This document shows, piece by piece, positions 14,823-23,172 of a DNA stretch of 30,767 nucleotides. This DNA is from an uncultured Bacilli bacterium. Its GTDB lineage: Bacteria; Bacillota_I; Bacilli_A; RF39; UBA660. The notes under the pieces are model-generated. The model searched no databases, was not told where the DNA came from, and worked only from the letters and a program-made list of their open reading frames with translations. A program made the translations under genes and the position numbers. Positions within the stretch are counted from its first letter, which is position 1, and each line of letters begins with the position of its first letter. Location of the stretch: positions 1-30,767 of the forward strand of contig CANRGQ010000004.1 of NCBI GenBank assembly GCA_947630195.1, in the 5' to 3' direction.

Positions 14823-15968
14823 ATGAATAGAAGTAGTATTTTAAAAATTATGATTGTAATTTTAGGAATAAGTAATATTCTTTTTCTTAGTATGTATTTT
14901 TCTAAAAAGGAAGAAAAGGTAGTTGATTATTGCTTTTATGAAGAAAATCCCGAATATGTTTTAGTCGAGAAAAATATGTTAAATGACTTAACTTCTTTTT
15001 TATATAAAGATAATAATGATAATTATATTGGCAAAATTTATGATGCTACTTCTAATAATGAAATAACAATGAATGATTTAATTAAAGAAGATAAAGCAAG
15101 TTTATATAATGATAAGATTAAAGAACTTTTAACTTTAAAATATCCTAAATTTATTGTAGAATCTCTCTTAAAAGAAGATGTTAAATATGATTATTTATTA
15201 AGAGAAAATGAACTTGTAATCTATTTTAGTAATTATAATATTAATCCTGAAGTAGAGGAGCTTTTATATTTAAAAGTTAACTATAATGAAATAAAAGATT
15301 ATTTAAATTTTACGGTTCTTTTAGATAAAGATTATCAAAATGAAAGTGGTTATGATTATACGCTTTCTAAAAAGAGTGTTGCTTTTACTTTTGATGATAG
15401 TCCCAATAAAAATAAAACGGATAAAATCTTAAGTTATTTAAAAGATAATCATTTTCATGCCACTTTTTTTGTAGTGGGAACAAGAACTATTAATAATGAA
15501 GCTTTACTTCTAAGTATTAATAGTGATGGTAATGAAATAGGATCGCATACTTATAATCATGCCAATATGAAAAAACTTACTGATGAAGAGATAATTAATG
15601 ATTATAATAAAATGAATAGTATCTATCAAAAATTATTTCAAAAAGATTTAACTTTATTAAGACCTCCTTATGGGAATATTTTAAATAGTCAAACCACTCT
15701 TATTCCTACTTCTTTTATTTTATGGAATTTAGATACCAATGACTGGCGTTATCGAAATACCAATTATATTGTCAATTATGTTTTAGATAATATTAAAGAT
15801 GGCGATATTATTTTATTTCATGATTCTTATGATACCACAGTTAAAGCTATTGAGGAGTTACTTCCTCTTCTTTATAGTAAAGGTTATCAAGTTATGAGTG
15901 TCTCCGAATTATTTAAACTTAAAAATATTCCTTTAGAACCAAACAAAATATATTATAAAGCTCTCTAG
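14823..15968 (+). CDS. Membrane-anchored polysaccharide deacetylase (NodB domain)
   Basis: The NodB domain (about 184-365) has all five motifs: TFDDSP (D191, D192), HTYNH (H242, H246), RPPYG (280-284), LDTNDW (D307) and LFHDS (H333). It should remove acetyl groups from cell-wall N-acetylglucosamine or N-acetylmuramate. The N-terminal anchor spans about residues 7-25, followed by a 150-residue extracellular domain similar in position to that of PdaC-type enzymes. The usual TFDDGP is TFDDSP. There is no ribosome site; CATACT ends exactly six bases before the ATG, suggesting a leaderless mRNA. Its stop shares CTAG with the convergent gene. Confidence 0.88.
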   Translation: MNRSSILKIMIVILGISNILFLSMYFSKKEEKVVDYCFYEENPEYVLVEKNMLNDLTSFLYKDNNDNYIGKIYDATSNNEITMNDLIKEDKASLYNDKIKELLTLKYPKFIVESLLKEDVKYDYLLRENELVIYFSNYNINPEVEELLYLKVNYNEIKDYLNFTVLLDKDYQNESGYDYTLSKKSVAFTFDDSPNKNKTDKILSYLKDNHFHATFFVVGTRTINNEALLLSINSDGNEIGSHTYNHANMKKLTDEEIINDYNKMNSIYQKLFQKDLTLLRPPYGNILNSQTTLIPTSFILWNLDTNDWRYRNTNYIVNYVLDNIKDGDIILFHDSYDTTVKAIEELLPLLYSKGYQVMSVSELFKLKNIPLEPNKIYYKAL

Positions 15969-16336
15969 AAAATAGCTAAATCAATGTCGGTACTATTATC
16001 ATCAAGTTCGGTGTAAATAGCAAGAGTACCCGCCGCCAAAAAAGTAAGGGTAGTAATTAGTCTTTCTTCGGATTTTCTAATCCCGGTATTCGTCATTTTA
16101 GATATTCTTAAGTCTTCGATAGCTTCATTCGTAAAATATAAATAGATAAAGAAAGCAACGATTAAAAGAACAATATTTATTTTTCTTCCCTTTATTTTAT
16201 CTTGATAATTTTTATTTACTAAATAATCTTCTTCATATTTATTAGCAAGTAAAGCAAATATGACAATCAAAAAATAGATATACCAAATTATATCTTCGTT
16301 TTTTAGCTTTTGCATATCTCTTTTATCATAATTCAT
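15965..16336 (-). CDS. Small three-segment membrane protein of unknown function
   Basis: The 123-aa product has hydrophobic segments at about 17-32, 51-68 and 91-105 and an acidic C-terminal end (ELDDNSTDIDLAIF). No motif is recognised. It is followed in the same direction after the 16357 gene and may share its transcript. Its TAG stop overlaps the TAG of the deacetylase gene in the palindrome CTAG. Confidence 0.6.
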   Translation of the reverse strand: MNYDKRDMQKLKNEDIIWYIYFLIVIFALLANKYEEDYLVNKNYQDKIKGRKINIVLLIVAFFIYLYFTNEAIEDLRISKMTNTGIRKSEERLITTLTFLAAGTLAIYTELDDNSTDIDLAIF

Positions 16337-16356
16337 ATTAAATCATATGAGTTATT

Positions 16357-16650
16357 TTATTTTTTCTTATAAGTTTTAACTAAATAATCATTTATTTTAT
16401 TAATTCTTACCCAAAAACTACTGATGATAAAGAAAAGACTTATACCAATTAAAGAAACTCCTAAAACAATTTCCCAAATACTTTTATTTATAATAATTAA
16501 AATAATGCCAAATATAAGCCCAAATATACCCGTAATAAGAAGTCTATTTAAATGAAACTTAACAACTTTTCCCGTATCCGTTTCATAAAATTTATCTTTT
16601 AATTCTTTTTTTTCATCCTTATTTAAAGAATAATACTTTAATCTATACAT
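16357..16650 (-). CDS. Small two-TM membrane protein of unknown function
   Basis: The product is 97 aa, with charged N-terminal helix, membrane segments at about 36-55 and 60-80, and a basic tail. ATG 16650 is chosen because AAGGTGA lies six bases upstream; a GTG at 16659 is inside that ribosome site. It likely forms an operon with the 15965 gene (20-base gap). Confidence 0.6.
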   Translation of the reverse strand: MYRLKYYSLNKDEKKELKDKFYETDTGKVVKFHLNRLLITGIFGLIFGIILIIINKSIWEIVLGVSLIGISLFFIISSFWVRINKINDYLVKTYKKK

Positions 16651-16691
16651 AAACTTCACCTTAAATAAATAATAACACTCCCGAAAAATGT

Positions 16692-16720
16692 TTGCAAGAT
16701 TTAATAGATGTTAGTATAAT
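16692..16720 (+). promoter_or_regulatory. Sigma-A promoter for the yceD-rpmF operon
   Basis: TTGCAA (16692-16697), a 17-base spacer and TATAAT (16715-16720) precede the first gene of the operon. Confidence 0.8.
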
Positions 16721-16736
16721 TAAAAGGGGAATGTTT

Positions 16737-17153
16737 ATGACAATTGAAGATATTAATAAAGAAATAAAAAATTTAAAAGATGAAGGTGTAAGTGTTAAAG
16801 GTATTAGTGATACCCATCATACATTTGCTGATTACTTAAAAGAAAGAACTCTTCTTTTTGCTCTTGTTTGTAATATATTCCCGGAAATCTCTTGGAAAAG
16901 TAGAAAACATTTTAAGGAAGAAGAGGATCCAATGTTTGAAGGTGATTTTCTCGTTGGTTTGAATACTCCTAAAGGGGTAATATCTTTCCATTTAAAACTT
17001 GCTTATTGGGATATTTTCGAAGTATCCGAGCTAGAAAGAGCCCCTTATTATGATAAATATGAAAAAGAAGATGTTTTTAAAAGATTAGAAGAATTTACCA
17101 GTGAAGTAATTGAAGAAAGAAAGGGTAGTTTAAATGAAAATCGAACTAGATGA
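16737..17153 (+). CDS. Unknown protein, first gene of the yceD-rpmF operon
   Basis: The 138-aa product starts MTIEDINKEIKNLKDEG after AAAGGGGA with a 6-base gap to ATG 16737; ATG 16731 would be too close. It has a notable block GDFLVGLNTPKGVISFHLK followed by a WDIFEVSELERAPYYD segment. These recall short phage-type proteins of unknown function. It overlaps yceD by 20 bases, so it is co-translated with rRNA/ribosome genes. Confidence 0.65.
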   Translation: MTIEDINKEIKNLKDEGVSVKGISDTHHTFADYLKERTLLFALVCNIFPEISWKSRKHFKEEEDPMFEGDFLVGLNTPKGVISFHLKLAYWDIFEVSELERAPYYDKYEKEDVFKRLEEFTSEVIEERKGSLNENRTR

Positions 17154-17610
17154 ATTAAATATTAAAAAAAGCATAGAGATTAATGAACGAGTTTTATATG
17201 ATGATAGTATAGATTCCCGAATAAAAGGTTTAGATAATGCTTATGTTAAGGGAAGTATTGAAGATAGAGAAGGAATAATATATGTCAAATTAAATTTTGA
17301 GGGTGAAATGCTCATCATTGATTCCATCACTTTAGAAGTTGTTCCTTATCATTTTTCTTTAAATATTGATGAAAATTTGGATACTTTAGAGGAAAATTAC
17401 GAAAATGTTTACGAAAAATCGCAAAATATACTTGATTTAAAAGAACTTTTATGGCAAAATATTGTATTGGAAGTCCCAATTAGTTTTACTAAGAGTGAGA
17501 ATACTCATTTAAAAGGTGAAGGTTGGGAGTTAAAAAGTGAAGAAGAAAAGTCCGCTGGGATAGATCCACGACTTGAAAAATTAAAAGATTTATTGAAAGG
17601 TGATGATTAG
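17134..17610 (+). CDS. yceD: YceD family (DUF177) protein
   Basis: The 158-aa acidic protein belongs to DUF177/YceD: an N-terminal beta region with a block like LDNAYVKGSIEDREGIIYV, the VPYHFSL segment, and a C-terminal acidic part ending IDPRLEKLKDLL. YceD is required for 23S rRNA accumulation in plants and bacteria. The position two bases before rpmF is the conserved order in many bacteria and supports the call. The Cys pairs of some homologues are absent. Confidence 0.85.
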   Translation: MKIELDELNIKKSIEINERVLYDDSIDSRIKGLDNAYVKGSIEDREGIIYVKLNFEGEMLIIDSITLEVVPYHFSLNIDENLDTLEENYENVYEKSQNILDLKELLWQNIVLEVPISFTKSENTHLKGEGWELKSEEEKSAGIDPRLEKLKDLLKGDD

Positions 17611-17612
17611 TT

Positions 17613-17798
17613 ATGGCAGTTCCTTTTAGAAGAACAAGTAAAACTAAAAAAAGAATGAGAAGAACTCATTTAAAAAAGGAAGCTCCTACAGTTACAACAT
17701 GTCCAAAATGTGGGGCCGCAATTAGACCTCATAGAGCTTGTCCAAAATGTGGTAACTACAAGGGTGAAAATGTTTTAAAAATTGAAGAAGAAAAATAG
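17613..17798 (+). CDS. rpmF: Large ribosomal subunit protein bL32
   Basis: The 61-aa product starts MAVPFRRTSKTKKRMRR and carries a zinc ribbon, CPKC (C30, C33) and CPKC (C43, C46), so this is the zinc-binding form rather than a zinc-free paralogue. It follows yceD by two bases and is closed by a strong terminator. Confidence 0.96.
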   Translation: MAVPFRRTSKTKKRMRRTHLKKEAPTVTTCPKCGAAIRPHRACPKCGNYKGENVLKIEEEK

Positions 17799-17808
17799 TT
17801 TAATTAAT

Positions 17809-17829
17809 GAGGATTTAATCCTCTTTTTT
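17809..17829 (+). terminator. rpmF terminator
   Basis: GAGGAT-TTA-ATCCTC followed by six Ts. Confidence 0.9.
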
Positions 17830-17830
17830 C

Positions 17831-17858
17831 TTGACTAAATCTTAAATTTTTGTATAAT
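17831..17858 (+). promoter_or_regulatory. Sigma-A promoter for the 17884-19283 pair
   Basis: TTGACT (17831-17836), a 16-base spacer and TATAAT (17853-17858), one base after the T tract of the previous terminator. Confidence 0.8.
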
Positions 17859-17883
17859 ATAGATTTAGCAAAAAGGTGGTTCT

Positions 17884-18489
17884 ATGTTGGAAAAGATAAA
17901 AACTTTTTTTAAAGATATTAATGAATTTTTTAAAAGTCTAGTTACTTTAAAATTTGAAGGTTATGATTATGATTCTTTAGAAAATGATTTAATAAAAGTT
18001 AAAGATGAATTTGGAAGTGTCTTTGATGGTTTAATGAAAAGTTCTTTAACTAAAGAAGAATTTAATGAATTATTTGAAAAGTATAAAACTTTAGGAGATT
18101 CTTTAGACAGGCTAGATACCAATAAAATATCTAGTGATAATTTAAATAAATTTGGAGCGGAAATAATTTTTAAATCGATGCTTAATATGCTTATTACCAT
18201 CTTTCTAATTATTTTAAATTTTCCCTTAGGTTTATTTGCTACTTACTTAAATTATTTATTTGTGACTGTAAATGGTGATACCTATAATAAAGAAGATACT
18301 AAAATGACTAATTATTTTAATCATACTATTGATACAGTTACCAAAATAAATGTTATTAATGGTAATATATATCGGTTATTTACTAAGAAAAATGAAGAAT
18401 TTGCAAGTCTAGAAGAAGATATAACTTATGAAGAAGATTTAATAAAGGAGAGAGAAAAATGTTTGATAAGGCAAAAAGAAAAATATTAA
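17884..18489 (+). CDS. Membrane-hairpin protein of unknown function, member A of a pair
   Basis: The 201-aa product has an N-terminal charged helical region (1-95), a hydrophobic hairpin (about 98-127, with the turn at NFPLG) and a long charged C-terminal helix. It overlaps the next gene by 31 bases. The next gene has the same layout and a similar hairpin (NFIPG), so the two look like diverged paralogues that could form a hetero-oligomer. The ribosome site AAAGGTGG precedes the ATG. No function can be assigned. Confidence 0.65.
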   Translation: MLEKIKTFFKDINEFFKSLVTLKFEGYDYDSLENDLIKVKDEFGSVFDGLMKSSLTKEEFNELFEKYKTLGDSLDRLDTNKISSDNLNKFGAEIIFKSMLNMLITIFLIILNFPLGLFATYLNYLFVTVNGDTYNKEDTKMTNYFNHTIDTVTKINVINGNIYRLFTKKNEEFASLEEDITYEEDLIKEREKCLIRQKEKY

Positions 18490-19283
18490 GTAAAGTTGAG
18501 GATATTTTAACAAATATTAAATTATATTTTTATGAAGAAGGACATAGAAGTGCTTATTTATCTTATGAAGAAGAATTAAAAGAACATAAAAGAAAAATCG
18601 ATAAATTATTTTATGAATATTACAATAACGATGAAGAAACAATTTATGATTGTTATAAAAAATATAATATTTTAAATGATTATACTGAAAAATTAGGAGA
18701 TATAAATAATAAAATTGCGGTTTTAAATTTAATTGAAGAAGAAGTTAATAAATTTACAGAAGTTTTATGTTCTGGTGGTCTTTTAGCATCACTTCTAATC
18801 GCATCTTTCCTAAATTTTATTCCCGGACTTATTGTGTTTCTTCTAACAATGACTAAAGCAATTTCCAGAGCTAACACTTTAGTTTTCACGGAAAAAGTCA
18901 AGAAAAGAATGGATAAGACTATGCAAACTATTCAAATAACTTTCACCAATTGTGTTAATGGTATAACCAAAAAACAAAATAAAAGAATTGATCGGTTAGT
19001 TGAATTAGATAGAGAAGAAGAACAAAATAAAGCTAGTATTAGAGAAATGGCTGAGTATTATTTAGATTGTTATCTTGGTTATAACGAAGTATATCTGGAA
19101 ATGCCTAAAGATGTTAAAGATTATTTAACTAAGATGCTTCAAAAAGAGTTAAATACCGAAGTAACAGACTTAGAAAGTTTACTTTTTATGGCTTATGAAA
19201 AAATTAAAATTGAAGAGTTTGAGGAAGCCATACAAGTAGAATTAGAAGAAGAAAAACCAAAAAAATTAGAAAAAATTAAATAA
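18459..19283 (+). CDS. Membrane-hairpin protein of unknown function, member B of a pair
   Basis: The 274-aa product repeats the layout of the previous gene: charged helices (1-95), hydrophobic hairpin with NFIPG turn (about 100-135), then a long coiled helix, and an added acidic C-terminal region (about 190-274). ATG 18459 follows AAAGGAGAGAG. It is the last gene before dnaG; no terminator separates them, so some read-through into dnaG is possible. Confidence 0.65.
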   Translation: MFDKAKRKILSKVEDILTNIKLYFYEEGHRSAYLSYEEELKEHKRKIDKLFYEYYNNDEETIYDCYKKYNILNDYTEKLGDINNKIAVLNLIEEEVNKFTEVLCSGGLLASLLIASFLNFIPGLIVFLLTMTKAISRANTLVFTEKVKKRMDKTMQTIQITFTNCVNGITKKQNKRIDRLVELDREEEQNKASIREMAEYYLDCYLGYNEVYLEMPKDVKDYLTKMLQKELNTEVTDLESLLFMAYEKIKIEEFEEAIQVELEEEKPKKLEKIK

Positions 19284-19334
19284 AAAAAAGGAAATTCGGG
19301 GTATCTTTACAATATATATAATTAGAGGGGAAAA

Positions 19335-21083
19335 ATGGAATTAATTAGTGAAAGTAAAATTAATGAGATAAGAAATTCAGCAGATATCGTGGATATTATT
19401 TCCAGTTATAACATTCCACTTAAAGTACAAGGAAAGAATTATTTTTGCCTTTGTCCTTTTCATGATGACCATACACCAAGTATGTCAATATCTAAAGATA
19501 GACAAATTTATAAATGCTTTGTTTGTAATAAAGGGGGGAATGTCTTTAACTTTGTTTCCGATTATGAAAATATTAGTTTCCCCGAAGCCGTTAAAAGAGT
19601 AGCGGATAAAGTTGGTATACCTCTTGATTATACGCCCGTTAAAGTCGAGAACACGAAATTTAAAGAAGATTATGAAATAATGGATTATTCCGCTAAAATA
19701 TTTCAAAACAACTTAAATAGTAAAGATGGTGTAAAAGCTAAAGAATATTTAGGAACAAGAAATATTAATGATGAAATAATTAAAACCTTTCAAATTGGTT
19801 ATTCTTTAAATGATAATAAGTATTTATATAATGCTTTAAGAAAAAAAGATTATAGTTTAACCAAATTAGATGATTTAGGACTAATTAATAAAAATGGCTT
19901 AGAGGGATATGACCGGTTTACCAATAGAATAATGATTCCGATTACCAATTTAGATGGTAAAGTAGTAGGCTTTACCGGTAGAATATTTAATGGCGAAGAT
20001 GCTGCCAAATACATAAACACCAAAGAAACGGAAATATACAAAAAAGGGAATATCTTATTTAACTACTATAATGCGAAAAGTTGTATCAGGGAAGAAAAAG
20101 AAGTCATCTTAGTTGAGGGTAATATGGATGCCATTAGAATGTTCTCAAGTGGTATTAAAAATGTTTTAGCGTTAATGGGAACCAATATAACGAAAGAACA
20201 AATAAGTATATTAAAAAAACTTCATGTGCCCATTATCTTAATGCTTGATAATGATAATGCGGGAGAGATGGCTACCTTAAATATTGGGGATGAACTTTTA
20301 AAAAGTAATGTTAAACCGAAAGTAGTTAGATTAAGTGGAGTCAAAGATCCTGATGAATATATTGTTAAAATGGGGGTAGATAAGTTTAGAGATGTTATTA
20401 AACATAGTATAAACTTCTTAGATTATAAAATGGATTATTTAAAGAATAATCATAATTTAAATAATACCGATGAACTCGTTACTTATGTTAAACAAGTTTT
20501 AGAAATGATTAAAGATGAAGATAATATCACGAAAGAAATAACGATTCAAAAACTCGCGAATGATTATGGCTTGGACTTAGAATTTTTAAAAAAAGAAATA
20601 ACATTGTCAAAAGAAGAGAAAGAAGAGGCACCGAAACCAAGGCCCCCAAAAAGAGATAAATATAGTATATGTGCTAATACAATCTTATATTACTTAATGA
20701 GTGATAGTAAATATTTAAAGATTTTTAATAAAAGATTAGGTTATTTAAAAAATAAAGAAGAAAGATATTTAGTGGAAGAAATTGAGTATTATATTAAGTG
20801 TCATGGCAAAATTAATTTAGCTGATTTTATCTCTTATGCGGAAAATGACGATAAAATTAGAGATATGGTTAATAATATAAGTGGTATAATATTTGATAGT
20901 GAATTAAAAGAAGAGGTGTTTTTAGAGTATATTGAGGCTTTAAATAATATTTTAAATAAAGAAAGTACGAATAAAATTAAAGAAAAGATTAAAGAAACAC
21001 AAGATATTAATGAACAAATAGATAATATTAATAAGCAAATAAAAATGATGAAAAAAAGAATAGAAGCAAAGAAGGAAGTGTAA
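19335..21083 (+). CDS. dnaG: DNA primase
   Basis: DnaG makes RNA primers for replication. The N-terminal CHC2 zinc finger has C40, H43, C61 and C64. The RNA-polymerase core follows, with the TOPRIM motifs VILVEGNMDAI (E261) and MLDNDNAG (D305, D307). The C-terminal helicase-binding part (about 440-582) is diverged, as expected. At 582 aa it is close to the usual 600. AGAGGGG precedes the ATG. It is followed by rpoD after 3 bases, the classic macromolecular-synthesis operon. Confidence 0.96.
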   Translation: MELISESKINEIRNSADIVDIISSYNIPLKVQGKNYFCLCPFHDDHTPSMSISKDRQIYKCFVCNKGGNVFNFVSDYENISFPEAVKRVADKVGIPLDYTPVKVENTKFKEDYEIMDYSAKIFQNNLNSKDGVKAKEYLGTRNINDEIIKTFQIGYSLNDNKYLYNALRKKDYSLTKLDDLGLINKNGLEGYDRFTNRIMIPITNLDGKVVGFTGRIFNGEDAAKYINTKETEIYKKGNILFNYYNAKSCIREEKEVILVEGNMDAIRMFSSGIKNVLALMGTNITKEQISILKKLHVPIILMLDNDNAGEMATLNIGDELLKSNVKPKVVRLSGVKDPDEYIVKMGVDKFRDVIKHSINFLDYKMDYLKNNHNLNNTDELVTYVKQVLEMIKDEDNITKEITIQKLANDYGLDLEFLKKEITLSKEEKEEAPKPRPPKRDKYSICANTILYYLMSDSKYLKIFNKRLGYLKNKEERYLVEEIEYYIKCHGKINLADFISYAENDDKIRDMVNNISGIIFDSELKEEVFLEYIEALNNILNKESTNKIKEKIKETQDINEQIDNINKQIKMMKKRIEAKKEV

Positions 21084-21086
21084 AAA

Positions 21087-22193
21087 ATGGTTGAAATTAA
21101 AACAATTGAAGAAAGAAAAGAAGAATTAATTAAGAAAGGTGAAGAAGTAGGTTATATAACATTTGAAGAACTAGCTAATGCCCTAAAAGGATTAGAAATT
21201 GATAGCGATACTTTAGATGATTTATATAATACTTTTGTGGATGCGGGAATTAGTGTTATTACCGAAGAAGATGCGGAAGGTGCCGAAGATGCTGGCGAAA
21301 ATCCATCTGATTTAAATCTTGAGGTGGAAATTTTAGATGATGCGGAAATTACGAAAGACATTAATATTAATGATCCTGTCAGAATGTATTTAAAAGAAAT
21401 CGGAAGAATTAGTCTTTTATCGAGTGAAGATGAAATGAATATTTCGATGCGGATTGCCGATGGTGATGAAGAAGCCAAAAGATTACTTGCGGAAAGTAAT
21501 TTACGGTTAGTCGTAAGTATTGCCAAAAGATATGTGGGAAGAGGTCTTTTATTCTTAGACTTAATCCAAGAAGGTAATATTGGCCTTATGAAAGCGGTTG
21601 AAAAATTTGATTATGATAAAGGTTATAAGTTCTCAACTTATGCGACATGGTGGATAAGACAAGCTATCACTAGAGCCCTTGCGGACCAAGCCAGAACCAT
21701 AAGAGTGCCTGTTCATATGGTCGAAACGATTAACAAAATGGTAAGAATTCAAAGACAAATGACTTTGGAATTAAATAGAGAACCTAGTGAAGAAGAAATT
21801 GCCAAAAAAATGGGTATTTCGGTAGAAAAGGTCAGAGAAGTTATTAAAATTAGTCAAGAACCCGTATCTTTGGAAACGCCAATTGGCGAAGAAGATGATT
21901 CTCATTTAGGAGATTTCCTTAAAGATGAAAGTAGCTTATCTCCAGAAGAATATACCGAAAATGAAATCTTAAAAGAAGAAATCAAAGATGTTTTACAAAC
22001 TCTTCAACCAAGAGAACAAGAAGTATTAGAGTTAAGATTTGGATTGTCTGATGGAACTTGCCATACCCTAGAAGATGTAGGAAAAAGATTTAGTGTTACA
22101 AGAGAGCGGATTAGACAAATTGAAGCCAAAGCTTTAAGAAAATTAAGACATCCATCAAGAGCCAAAAAGTTAAGAGATTTCTTAGATAGTTAA
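21087..22193 (+). CDS. rpoD: Primary RNA polymerase sigma factor (SigA/RpoD)
   Basis: The 368-aa housekeeping sigma factor has an acidic N-terminal region (1.1), region 1.2 DPVRMYLKEIGRISLL, region 2 with DLIQEGNIGLMKAVEKFD and YATWWIRQAI (-10 recognition), region 3, and region 4.2 VTRERIRQIEAKALRKL (-35 recognition). Its length equals that of Bacillus SigA. The ribosome site AAGGAAGTG overlaps the dnaG end. The many TTGACA/TATAAT promoters in this window are those it would read. Confidence 0.97.
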   Translation: MVEIKTIEERKEELIKKGEEVGYITFEELANALKGLEIDSDTLDDLYNTFVDAGISVITEEDAEGAEDAGENPSDLNLEVEILDDAEITKDININDPVRMYLKEIGRISLLSSEDEMNISMRIADGDEEAKRLLAESNLRLVVSIAKRYVGRGLLFLDLIQEGNIGLMKAVEKFDYDKGYKFSTYATWWIRQAITRALADQARTIRVPVHMVETINKMVRIQRQMTLELNREPSEEEIAKKMGISVEKVREVIKISQEPVSLETPIGEEDDSHLGDFLKDESSLSPEEYTENEILKEEIKDVLQTLQPREQEVLELRFGLSDGTCHTLEDVGKRFSVTRERIRQIEAKALRKLRHPSRAKKLRDFLDS

Positions 22194-22194
22194 G

Positions 22195-22815
22195 ATGAAT
22201 AGTGAAAGAATTAAAACTTTAGCTTCCTTTACTTCCAAGGATGATATTGTCCTTGATGTTGGTTGTGATCATGGTTATTTAAGTATCTATTTAAAAAAGA
22301 ATAATTTAGTGTGTGATGTTTATGCTAGTGAAATAAGTCCTAAAGCCCTAGAGGGTGCCCAAAATAATTTTCAAAAGTATCATGTTAAAATTAAAGCATT
22401 TTTAAGTGATGGTTTTAAAGATATACCCGTATCCTTTAATACCGCAGTAATTGCCGGGATGGGGACAAATACTATTATAGATATTTTAAATAATGAACAT
22501 ATTCCTCCCAAACTTATTATTGATACCCATAATGAACAAGCTAAATTAAGAAATTTTTTAAATAATTTAGGTTATGCTTTAGAAAAAGAAACCGTAATCT
22601 ATGAAAAAGGTCATTATTATAATATTATGTTATTTGGGAAAGGTTATCAAAAGTTAAGAAAGAAAGAAATATTATTTGGGATAAGTAATAATCAAGAATA
22701 TTACTTGTATTTATTAAATAAAAATAATGAACTTTTAAAAAAAGTTCCTTTAACTAAAAAAATAAAATTATTATATGAAAACCATTTATTAAAAGGTCTT
22801 ACTGAAAAAAAGTAG
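22195..22815 (+). CDS. trmK: tRNA (adenine(22)-N1)-methyltransferase TrmK
   Basis: TrmK methylates A22 in the D arm of tRNAs. The SAM-binding motif is VLDVGCDHGYLSIYL (residues 19-33), with AVIAGMGT as motif IV region and a C-terminal helical domain. It starts one base after the rpoD stop. The Bacillus order dnaG-sigA-trmK is kept. Its last codons and stop form half of a terminator hairpin. Confidence 0.93.
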   Translation: MNSERIKTLASFTSKDDIVLDVGCDHGYLSIYLKKNNLVCDVYASEISPKALEGAQNNFQKYHVKIKAFLSDGFKDIPVSFNTAVIAGMGTNTIIDILNNEHIPPKLIIDTHNEQAKLRNFLNNLGYALEKETVIYEKGHYYNIMLFGKGYQKLRKKEILFGISNNQEYYLYLLNKNNELLKKVPLTKKIKLLYENHLLKGLTEKK

Positions 22816-22824
22816 GGCCTTTTT
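22791..22824. terminator. Bidirectional terminator inside two convergent coding ends
   Basis: AAAGGTCTTACT (22792-22803) pairs fully with AGTAGGGCCTTT (22811-22822), with two G-U pairs and a 7-base loop; Ts follow on both strands. The stem carries the last codons and stop of trmK and the last codons of the yqfQ-like gene. Confidence 0.8.
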
Positions 22825-23077
22825 GTTCGGTAAAATTATGATAATTAGTCATTTTTTCTTTAATGGGTCTTAAATTTTTTTCGGTATTTTCCATTACTCT
22901 TTGGGTGGTATTATTACTCATTTCTTTTATAAGTCCTAAAGCATTCCGAGCATTTGCAAGCATGGGTTTGGCCTCTTTATAAAGGGGTATCATTTGATTA
23001 ACCATGCCTAAAGTTTTGGAAAGTCCACCAATAATTTTAGTTAAAGAAAATGACCCAGTGGGGTTTGGTCCAAACAT
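22799..23077 (-). CDS. YqfQ/VrrA-like protein
   Basis: The 92-aa product starts MFGPNPTGSFSLTKIIGGLS after ATAGGTGAT (start 23077; the longer frame to 23107 lacks a ribosome site). It has the short Gly-rich start and the MVNQMIPLYKEAKPMLANAR helix seen in YqfQ/VrrA family proteins. In Bacillus, yqfQ lies near trmK, which supports the call. The function of the family is unknown. It overlaps trmK by 17 bases tail-to-tail. Confidence 0.6.
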   Translation of the reverse strand: MFGPNPTGSFSLTKIIGGLSKTLGMVNQMIPLYKEAKPMLANARNALGLIKEMSNNTTQRVMENTEKNLRPIKEKMTNYHNFTEQKGPTFFQ

Positions 23078-23172
23078 AAATAAATCACCTATTAATAGTT
23101 TATGCAAGTAAATACTAGAAACACACCATCTTTTATGGTATAATTTTTAAAAGAATAGTAAGGAGTAGCAAA

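Noticed and set aside
21152..21526. Long minus-strand ORF inside rpoD, and similar ones inside dnaG, RT and others
   Set aside because: Shadows of strongly conserved genes; Ser/Ile-rich products without ribosome sites or family likeness.
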